The notes beneath the pieces are model-generated. The model was not told where the DNA came from. It did no database searches and saw only the letters and a program-made list of their open reading frames with translations. A stretch of 19,457 bases of DNA. Source: CAZDQL01 sp964507325. GTDB lineage: Bacteria > Planctomycetota > UBA1135 > GCA-002686595. Shown one piece after another: positions 12,778 to 19,457 of this stretch. The position numbers and the translations under genes were made by a program. The stretch spans positions 1 to 19,457 of the forward strand of contig CAZDQL010000112.1 of assembly GCA_964507325.1 (NCBI GenBank), in the 5' to 3' direction. Every line of letters begins with the position of its first letter. The first letter of the stretch is position 1.

Positions 12778-13920
12778 CTAGGGCAGGCGGCTGCGCAGGA
12801 ACCGGGCGGCCCGCTCCTCTTCCTGGGTCCACGGTGGCATGACCAGGATCTCCCCGGGCATCGAGTAGAGCGTTACACCCCAAGCCTCGCGCACCAGCTT
12901 GTAGTCCCGACACCTGATCGCCTGCTTGCGATTCTGCAGCGTGTGGTTGGGGCGGAACTTCTCCGCGTAGATCGTCTCTCGCCGCCCCGGTTCGCCGTGC
13001 AGGATGGGGAGCAAGCTGACGCTGTCCTCGGCATGGCACGGCACGCCGCGCATCTCGGCGATGGTGGCGTAGATGTCCACGATGCTGACGAGGTCCCCTG
13101 ACACGCGCGGTCGGATCCCCGGGCCGTGGACGATGAACGGCACGTTGATCCCACTCTCCAGCAACCTGCCCTTGCCCCCGCCGAACTGGTCCTCGGTGCC
13201 GTTGTCGGATATGAAGAACACGTATCCGTCGTAGTCCTCGAGGAGGCGACCTATCTCGCGGTCGAGGAAGCTCGTCATCTCGAGCACCTTTCCCCAGTCC
13301 GAAGTCGCGATTCCCCCCGGCGGGTTCTCGAAGGGACCGTGAACGGCGTGGTAGGCCACCAGCCGAATGGAGGCCGTGGAGGCCAAGGCGTCGTCGGTCG
13401 TGTCGATCGTCCCGTAGGTGGTCTCCCTGTAGGTGCTGCCGTCGACGGTCTTCTTGAAGTTGTAGTAGCTGGGGCTCTGGAAGAAGAAGCCGCCTGCATA
13501 GTGGTCGAAGCCCTGGATCCGCGGGCTCTCCCGGCGCCAGCTGACGTGCCACTTGCCGAAGCCCTCCACGCGCTCGGGGAGCAGCTCCGCCAGCGTGACC
13601 TCGGAGTACTTCAGGCCCAGGTTGGACGGGTTGCTCGGCTTCAAGACGCTCCCGACGCCGGTGCGCCAGGCATGCCGCCCGGTCAAGAGAGCAGCCCTGG
13701 CCGGGGAACAACCCGGATAGGCCCAGGCGTGGGTGAAGGTGATCCCCTCGGCGGCCAGGAGGTCGAGGTTGGGAGTGTGGGCCACCTGGAGCAGATCGCG
13801 TCCCAGATCGTCTGCGACGATGATCGTGATCGGCGCCGTCGTCGGTACCGCCAGAGGTTCCTCGGCCGGCTCCGCTGGGGCCGGTGGCGCGACGATGAGA
13901 GGCAACAGGTAGGCTAGCAT
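12778..13920 (-). CDS. Exported sulfatase (type I, formylglycine-dependent)
   Basis: A 380-residue member of the alkaline phosphatase/sulfatase superfamily. Metal ligands D37-D38 lie in IIVADDLG. The modified residue is C71 in C71-S-P-A-R75, fitting C-x-P-x-R, for conversion to formylglycine by an FGE enzyme not seen here. GKWHVS and FISDNGTEDQ supply further active-site residues. A short hydrophobic N-terminus (MLAYLLPLIVAPPAPA) suggests export. It should hydrolyse a sulfate ester; the substrate is unknown. The protein is shorter than most sulfatases (often 450-550), chiefly at the C-terminus. ATG 13920 is chosen for the signal peptide; ATG 14001 would add 27 unlikely residues. G+C (about 53% in 13441-13500) is well below neighbours, suggesting transfer. 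Confidence 0.88.
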   Translation of the reverse strand: MLAYLLPLIVAPPAPAEPAEEPLAVPTTAPITIIVADDLGRDLLQVAHTPNLDLLAAEGITFTHAWAYPGCSPARAALLTGRHAWRTGVGSVLKPSNPSNLGLKYSEVTLAELLPERVEGFGKWHVSWRRESPRIQGFDHYAGGFFFQSPSYYNFKKTVDGSTYRETTYGTIDTTDDALASTASIRLVAYHAVHGPFENPPGGIATSDWGKVLEMTSFLDREIGRLLEDYDGYVFFISDNGTEDQFGGGKGRLLESGINVPFIVHGPGIRPRVSGDLVSIVDIYATIAEMRGVPCHAEDSVSLLPILHGEPGRRETIYAEKFRPNHTLQNRKQAIRCRDYKLVREAWGVTLYSMPGEILVMPPWTQEEERAARFLRSRLP

Positions 13921-14088
13921 GGCGGTCTCAGCAGGACGGGGAGGGTCCCACCGCTGGCCACCACGCCCTGTCGCGCGATAGCCCGCTTCACCTTCAATCA
14001 TAGGCCATCACCGGCCGGATGCGGGGACGTGCGAAAAAGCCTCGAGTCCCCCTCCCACATGGCGCTCTGGATCCCTCCCGCTCCCTGC

Positions 14089-14094
14089 TATCCT
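14089..14094 (+). promoter_or_regulatory. -10 element of the 14105 lipoprotein gene
   Basis: TATCCT preceded by TGC (extended -10), 10 bases before ATG 14105, giving a predicted leader of about 4 nt. The -35 position (TCTGGA) is poor and no Shine-Dalgarno is visible. Confidence 0.4.
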
Positions 14095-14104
14095 CTTCGC
14101 CGCC

Positions 14105-15337
14105 ATGCCCACCTCGCACCTCGTCCGGGCACTCATCGCACTCACCCTGCTACCGCTCGGCGCCTGCCGCTCCGCCGAGACGGCGGCGGTCAACCTCGAC
14201 GAGCTGATGACCGCCGAGCACCGCTTCCGCTACCAGGCTCGGTTGCGGGGCACGCTCGACTCCCTCTTCGAGGGCCTGATCCCGACCGAGCGCCTGGCGG
14301 AGGACAGCCTCTTGCGCGGGGACAACCTCGAGACGCTCGCCAATCCGGCCGAGACCTGCCTCGCCAACCTGGTCGCCCTCGAGCGGGGCCAGGGGACGGG
14401 GCTGGCGGGGGCCTTCCTCGAGGCGGAGCAGGTGCGTCACTTCGCCCGCTACGCGGCCTTCTGCCCCTCCGCCCTGGCTCGCGAGCGCGCCTTCCTGGCG
14501 CTCGGTCCCCACGCCGAGCGGTTGGGGCTCGGTGAGCCGGAGCTCGAGCCGGAGTTGGCCGCCAACGCGCCGGAGCTCTCGGAGGGGATCCGCGGGCTCT
14601 TCGAGGCCCTGAGCGCCCTGGCCGCGGGAGGCTCGACCGGCGACGCGACCGTGCGCGAGGACTTCGAGGCCGCCTGCGGCCTGCTGCGGCGCCTGGAGCT
14701 CGACATCGAGGGGGGGCGCCGGCTCTTGCGGGTGATCGCGGCCTTCGGGCGCGTGGCCCGGGAGGATCGGCAGGCCCTGGGACCCATGCTCGAGCTCTCC
14801 GACGCGGTGCAGCGCCGGGTCACCGGCCTCGCGCTGGCGCGCGGCCGACACGATCCCGACGCGCGCGTGCGCGCCGCGGCCTTCCGCGCCAACTGGCACG
14901 CCTACGGCCCAACCTTCCTGAACGACGCCCTGCTCGCCCTGACCCTGCCGGAGCGAGACGAGTCGGGGGCCCCCCTGCGCACTGGTCGCTTCCGACTGCG
15001 GGGGGAGTGGTCGGAACGGGACGACGTCTTTCTGACCGTCTTCCAGATCCTGCGCGAGCAGGGGTTGCCGCGCCCCGAGGGGTTCTCGGAGTTGGACCTG
15101 CGCTCCCTGCGCCTGCGGCAGCTCCAGGTCCTGATGCAGATCGCCCACGACTTCACCGCCTACAGCGACCGCACCCGCACGGCGGCGCTCATGACCCTCG
15201 GCACCGTGGCCGATGCGGAGCTCGAGAGCTTGCGCATCGAGGACTGGATGTGCTGGTGGGCGTCCCACGAGCCCCATGAAGCGCGCACGATTCGCGCGCA
15301 GCGCGCAGCGCTCGAGGAGGGCGGGTCCCGCCCGTGA
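14105..15337 (+). CDS. Lipoprotein of unknown function, mostly helical
   Basis: A 410-residue protein that I do not recognise as a family. The N-terminus ends with a near-ideal lipobox LGAC (C21), so it is probably anchored to a membrane. The remainder is almost entirely predicted amphipathic helix, rich in Leu, Ala, Glu and Arg, with repeated patterns such as DARVRAAAFRANW that resemble HEAT-type repeats. No catalytic motif is evident. ATG 14105 is supported by the position of TATCCT upstream. The stop overlaps the start of the flippase-like gene (GTGA), so the two are translated together, suggesting a shared role in the envelope. Confidence 0.8.
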   Translation: MPTSHLVRALIALTLLPLGACRSAETAAVNLDELMTAEHRFRYQARLRGTLDSLFEGLIPTERLAEDSLLRGDNLETLANPAETCLANLVALERGQGTGLAGAFLEAEQVRHFARYAAFCPSALARERAFLALGPHAERLGLGEPELEPELAANAPELSEGIRGLFEALSALAAGGSTGDATVREDFEAACGLLRRLELDIEGGRRLLRVIAAFGRVAREDRQALGPMLELSDAVQRRVTGLALARGRHDPDARVRAAAFRANWHAYGPTFLNDALLALTLPERDESGAPLRTGRFRLRGEWSERDDVFLTVFQILREQGLPRPEGFSELDLRSLRLRQLQVLMQIAHDFTAYSDRTRTAALMTLGTVADAELESLRIEDWMCWWASHEPHEARTIRAQRAALEEGGSRP

Positions 15338-16590
15338 GCGCGGGATCCAACGCCACCGCGCTCCTGCGCCGCCTGGCGGGTTTCGCCGTCGCAGCCGCTC
15401 TGCTCGCCTTCGCGGCGAGCCAGGTGCCCTGGCGGGACACCCTGACCCTGCGACCGGGTCAGGAGGCGCCCGGGGAGAGCTACCCCGGCCAGATCCTCGG
15501 GGAGTGGCGCACCGAGTCGCAGACGGTGCTCTTCCGCTTCGCGGAGGGGGTCGCGGCGGGAGAGCTCTTGACCGGCCACCCCCTGGAGGCGGTGCTGGCC
15601 CGTGGGGGGGTGGTGGAGGCGACTCGGGAGGGGATCTCGGCCCCTGCCGCCGAGGGGCCACGGAGGACCCTCGCCTGCCGGGTCGAGTGGCGCCCCGGGA
15701 TGCCGCGCGCCTTCCGGGAGTTGGAGCTCGCGGGCCTCCTGCCCGCCGCCGCCTGCCTGCTGCTCGCCAGCGTCTTCGTCGCCACCCGCTGGTGGCGCCT
15801 CCTGGCCCAGGCGGGGTGCTATGCGCGCTGGACCACCGCTTTCCGACTGACCTACGTGGGGCTCTTCTTCAACACGGTCCTACCCGGGTCGACCGGGGGC
15901 GACCTGGCGCGCGCCTACGTCGTCGTGCGCGATCACCCGGAGCGGCGGGCCTCGGCGCTGACCTCGGTCGTGCTCGACCGCCTGATCGGCCTGGTGGCGA
16001 TGGTCCTGCTCGCGGTGGCGGCGATCTGGACCGCCGACGATCGTTTCGCGCCTCTGCGCCTGTGGGTCGCGGTGGCGCTCGCGGTGATGGTCCTGGGTCT
16101 GGGCGCCTTCGTCAGCCCCACCCTGCGCCGGCTGGCGCGCGTCGACCGCCTGCTCGCCCGCTTGCCCCAGGGGAGGCGGCTGGCGAGTCTCGACGAGGCG
16201 CTGCGCTATCAGGTCGCCCGACCGGGCGCCCTGGTCCCCGCCCTGCTGCTCTCCTTCGGCAACCACCTCTCCTCGACGGCGGCCATCTACTGGATCGGCC
16301 ACGCCTTCGGAGACGGCCACGGCTTCCACGACTACCTCTGCTTCACGACCGTCGCCAACACCGTCTCCGCCCTGCCCCTCTCACCGGGGGGCTTGGGGGT
16401 GGGTGAGGTGGCCTTCGGCTCACTGATGGCTCTCGGGGGCGGCCTCTACATGCTCGGAGTCGCCACCAGTCTGGTCTACCGCCTCATCTTGACCGCCATG
16501 GGGCTGGCGGGAGGGATCTTCCTCCTCCTGCCGGGAGGAGCCGCGGTCCGGCGCGAGTTCGCCGCCGGGAGGGACGCCGCCGGAGATTGA
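15334..16590 (+). CDS. Flippase-like integral membrane protein (YbhN/LPG-synthase TM family)
   Basis: A 418-residue protein of the lysylphosphatidylglycerol synthase transmembrane-region family. The signature FFNTVLPGSTGGDLARAY (from about residue 178) and the late LPLSPGGLGVGE (from about 347) are present, with several hydrophobic helices from residue 130 onward. A first helix at about residues 11-29 is followed by about 100 soluble residues before the main bundle, an insertion not in the short family members. There is no C-terminal aminoacyl-transferase domain, so it is not MprF; lipid or glycan-lipid translocation is the likely role. GTG 15334 overlaps the preceding stop by four bases. The PfkB gene follows after 52 bases. 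Confidence 0.85.
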   Translation: MSAGSNATALLRRLAGFAVAAALLAFAASQVPWRDTLTLRPGQEAPGESYPGQILGEWRTESQTVLFRFAEGVAAGELLTGHPLEAVLARGGVVEATREGISAPAAEGPRRTLACRVEWRPGMPRAFRELELAGLLPAAACLLLASVFVATRWWRLLAQAGCYARWTTAFRLTYVGLFFNTVLPGSTGGDLARAYVVVRDHPERRASALTSVVLDRLIGLVAMVLLAVAAIWTADDRFAPLRLWVAVALAVMVLGLGAFVSPTLRRLARVDRLLARLPQGRRLASLDEALRYQVARPGALVPALLLSFGNHLSSTAAIYWIGHAFGDGHGFHDYLCFTTVANTVSALPLSPGGLGVGEVAFGSLMALGGGLYMLGVATSLVYRLILTAMGLAGGIFLLLPGGAAVRREFAAGRDAAGD

Positions 16591-16642
16591 CCCGGGCGCG
16601 CGCCCCCGTTCCAATCAGCGCCCCCCCAACCCGGAGACCCCC

Positions 16643-17542
16643 ATGTCCCTCCTCGTCATCGGTACCCTGGCCTACGACTCCGTCGAAACCGTCAACGACC
16701 GGCGGGACGACGCCCTGGGGGGCTCGGCCGTCTACTTCGCGGTGGCCGCCGCGCCCTTCGCCGCGCCGCGCCTGGTGGGGGTGGTCGGCGATGACTTCAA
16801 CCCGGCGCACGTCGAGGACCTGCGCCGCCGCGGCGTGGACTGCGCAGGGGTCGAGACGGCCACGGGCAAGACCTTCCGCTGGGGAGGGCGCTACGAGCCG
16901 GACTGGAACACGCGCCACACCCTCTTCACCGAGCTGAACGTCTTCGAGCACTTCGAGCCCAAGGTCCCCGCGTCCTTCGTGGACTCCCAGTTCCTCTTCC
17001 TGGCCAACGCCCACCCCTCGATCCAGCTCGCGGCCCTGGAGCAGACCCAGCGCCCCACCTTCACCGTGGTCGACACGATGAACCTGTGGATCGACTGCGC
17101 CCGGGAGGAGCTCCTGGCTCTCCTGCGGCGCGTCGACGGGCTGATCCTGAACGACGAGGAGGCGCGCATGCTGACCGGCGAGTCGAACCTGATCCGCGCC
17201 AGTCAGCAGGTGATGGGGCTGGGCCCGCGCTACGTGATCCTGAAGAAGGGGGAGCACGGGGCCTTCGTCATGGGGGGGGACGTGCACTTCGCCCTGCCCG
17301 CCTACCCCGTCACCGAGGTGGTGGATCCCACCGGAGCCGGGGACTCCTTCGCCGGGGGATTCATGGGCACCATCGCCCGCGCCCGCAACGCCCGGCCCGA
17401 GACCCTGCGCAAGGCGATGCTCTACGGCACGGTCACCGCCAGCTTCTGCGTCCAGGGCTTCAGCATCGAGGACCTCGGCCAGCGCACGATGACCGATTTC
17501 GAAGGGCGCTACAGCGAGCTGCTCTCGATCGTGACGGTCTAG
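16643..17542 (+). CDS. PfkB-family carbohydrate kinase
   Basis: A 299-residue ribokinase-fold protein. The PfkB signature DPTGAGDSFAGGF begins at D228; D234 is the catalytic base and the GAG forms the anion hole. The N-terminal GTLAYDSVETVN and GGSAVYFAVAAA supply the substrate-side motif, and NDEEARMLTGE plus ILKKGEHGAF are also family features. It should phosphorylate a sugar or nucleoside with ATP; the substrate cannot be fixed from sequence. ATG 16643 has GGAG at 16633-16636, spaced 6 bases. It follows the flippase-like gene by 52 bases and may share its transcript, and a strong hairpin follows its stop. Confidence 0.9.
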   Translation: MSLLVIGTLAYDSVETVNDRRDDALGGSAVYFAVAAAPFAAPRLVGVVGDDFNPAHVEDLRRRGVDCAGVETATGKTFRWGGRYEPDWNTRHTLFTELNVFEHFEPKVPASFVDSQFLFLANAHPSIQLAALEQTQRPTFTVVDTMNLWIDCAREELLALLRRVDGLILNDEEARMLTGESNLIRASQQVMGLGPRYVILKKGEHGAFVMGGDVHFALPAYPVTEVVDPTGAGDSFAGGFMGTIARARNARPETLRKAMLYGTVTASFCVQGFSIEDLGQRTMTDFEGRYSELLSIVTV

Positions 17543-17602
17543 ACCGGTTCCCGAATTCTCGGCGACTTTCTGCCCCACCTCCGGCAGCCCCACCGGAAGA
17601 GC

Positions 17603-17637
17603 CCCTGGAGCGGGCGCCAGTAGGCGCAGCTCCAGGG
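17603..17637 (+). terminator. Strong two-part stem-loop after the PfkB gene
   Basis: CCCTGGAGC (17603-17611) pairs perfectly with GCTCCAGGG (17629-17637). Inside it GCGCC (17614-17618) pairs with GGCGC (17623-17627) around AGTA, leaving a small internal loop (GG/A). It lies 60 bases after the kinase stop and upstream of the thpR promoter. Only TT follows rather than a T-run, so it may be a terminator, an RNA-stabilising 3' hairpin or another structured element. Confidence 0.5.
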
Positions 17638-17720
17638 TTGAACAGGAGAGTCAATCAGCCCGGGGGGCGCCGGCGGTGCGGTCGGCGTCCCCACTTCTAC
17701 ATCGACGCCCCGCGGCGCCG

Positions 17721-17749
17721 CTGGGTTCCCTCCGGGGGTGGAGTATCCT
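17721..17749 (+). promoter_or_regulatory. Possible thpR promoter placing the start at GTG 17756
   Basis: TATCCT (17744-17749) ends exactly 6 bases before GTG 17756; the -35 position 17 bases upstream (CTGGGT, 17721-17726) is weak. A start here would make the mRNA leaderless and rule out the upstream GTG 17738. Confidence 0.4.
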
Positions 17750-17755
17750 CCAGCC

Positions 17756-18379
17756 GTGGATGCGTCCGGCCCGCCTCCTCTCCCCGCCTCGGGGAAGCGC
17801 CGTCTCTTCGTCGCCCTCCTGCTCGACGGGGCGATCGCGGCGCAGGTCGCGGGCGAGGTGGACCCCCTGCTCGCGGATTGCGAGCGCCTGGCGCGCGGAG
17901 CGCCGGACGACCTGCACGCGACCCTGGCCTTCCTGGGCGCCGTCCCCGAAGGGGAGCGCGGGCGGCTCGAGCGCGCCCTCGCTCGCGAGCTGACGGGCCG
18001 CGGCGCCCCCCACCTGCGGGTGCGCGGAACGGGGGCCTTCCCGAGGCGCTCACGCCCCCGGGTCCTGTGGGCCGGGATCGAGGAGGAAGAGAGCTCGCGG
18101 GGGTGCCTCGAGGCCCTGCACGCCGCCGCGTGGCGGGGGGCGGGGGAGGTCGGAATCCACCCCTCCGAGGCGCAGCGGGGGCGCCCCTTCCACCCCCACC
18201 TCACCCTGGCCCGCGTGCGCGGCCGCGCCCGGTGGCGAGCCCCGGCGGACTTCTTCGCCGTGGCGCTGGACCTCCCCTGGCGACCGCGCGCGGCCGTGCT
18301 GATGGAGTCCCGGCTCGGGCCCGGGGGGGCGCGTTACACCCCCCTGCTCCGTATTCCCCTGGGGGATCCGGAGCCCTGA
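17756..18379 (+). CDS. thpR: RNA 2',3'-cyclic phosphodiesterase / 2'-5' RNA ligase (ThpR)
   Basis: A 207-residue protein of the 2H phosphoesterase superfamily. The two H-x-T motifs are present and well spaced: H54-A-T56 in DLHATLAFLG and H148-L-T150 in HPHLTLARV. The core begins with RRLFVALLL. ThpR/LigT enzymes open 2',3'-cyclic phosphates on RNA and can ligate 2'-5' bonds in vitro; the cellular role is unclear. Length is near the family's usual 180-200. GTG 17756 is chosen on the upstream TATCCT; GTG 17738 would add six residues. The gene lies upstream of recA on the same strand (150-base gap), and it is not obviously coupled to it. Confidence 0.9.
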   Translation: MDASGPPPLPASGKRRLFVALLLDGAIAAQVAGEVDPLLADCERLARGAPDDLHATLAFLGAVPEGERGRLERALARELTGRGAPHLRVRGTGAFPRRSRPRVLWAGIEEEESSRGCLEALHAAAWRGAGEVGIHPSEAQRGRPFHPHLTLARVRGRARWRAPADFFAVALDLPWRPRAAVLMESRLGPGGARYTPLLRIPLGDPEP

Positions 18380-18423
18380 GCCGCAACCCGGGGGGCCGCC
18401 GCGCGTCCCTGAGGAGGCGTGCC

Positions 18424-18452
18424 TTCCAACCTCTCGCCCCCCGACCTAGACT
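18424..18452 (+). promoter_or_regulatory. Possible recA promoter
   Basis: TAGACT (18447-18452) is preceded after 17 bases by TTCCAA (18424-18429). The leader would be about 70 nt. I saw no LexA-type box (neither CTGT-N8-ACAG nor GAAC-N4-GTTC) between this site and the start. Confidence 0.35.
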
Positions 18453-18529
18453 CGGCTTCGGAAGGCCACCCGACCGACCAGCGATGCGGATTCAGGCCCC
18501 GCGTCCCCGAAGAGAGACATCAGATTCCA

Positions 18530-19457
<928 letters not shown>

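Noticed and set aside
14001..14001. ATG 14001 as the sulfatase start
   Set aside because: It would bury the signal peptide behind 27 hydrophilic residues; ATG 13920 puts it at the N-terminus.

Overview
This is a gene-dense, very GC-rich bacterial chromosome segment (hand-counted 60-base rows of core genes reach 75-83% G+C). It carries housekeeping RNA and translation genes, recA, a sulfatase, several lipoproteins and SpI signal peptides, so the host is a Gram-negative-type bacterium. The sulfatase, the ExbD-like lipoprotein, the YbhN-like flippase and the CCA-encoding tRNAs would suit a high-GC Planctomycetota-like lineage, but that assignment is only a guess.

Layout. 1-185: 3' end of an unidentified gene, perhaps a transposase. 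316-393: tRNA-Trp, then rsmG with a strongly acidic N-terminal extension. 1435-1522: tRNA-Leu(CAG) on the minus strand. 1604-4407: tldD-tldE, overlapping through ATGATG/TGA. 4532-6482: a trans-translation block with smpB and, 1.1 kb further on, ssrA (tmRNA, tag ADNYALAA). Between them lie two minus-strand genes, a zinc-ribbon/DUF2500 membrane protein and a small ExbD-like lipoprotein. 6483-8743: a lower-GC segment beginning at the tmRNA 3' end, with a gene-poor stretch and two unrecognised genes, one for a Cys-rich secreted protein and one for a membrane-anchored protein. 8744-12768: a D-cysteine desulfhydrase-type PLP enzyme, an NlpC/P60-like lipoprotein, a GNAT acetyltransferase (minus) and a stand-alone GAF protein. 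12778-13920: a sulfatase (minus) of lower GC. 14105-17542: a lipoprotein, a flippase-like membrane protein and a PfkB sugar kinase, probably co-transcribed. 17756-19457: thpR, then recA, which runs off the window.

Functional themes are ribosome quality and maturation (RsmG, SmpB, tmRNA, tRNAs), peptide proteolysis (TldD/E) and the cell envelope (NlpC/P60 protein, flippase, lipoproteins, sulfatase).

The most notable pattern is in gene starts. At least four protein genes (smpB, the DUF2500 gene, the small lipoprotein, thpR) have a -10-like hexamer exactly 6 nt before the start codon and no Shine-Dalgarno, which predicts leaderless mRNAs. Other genes in the window have clear Shine-Dalgarno sequences. 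The three RNA genes have matching -35/-10 promoters with 17-bp spacers. I saw no CRISPR array, intact insertion sequence or clear novel defence system.
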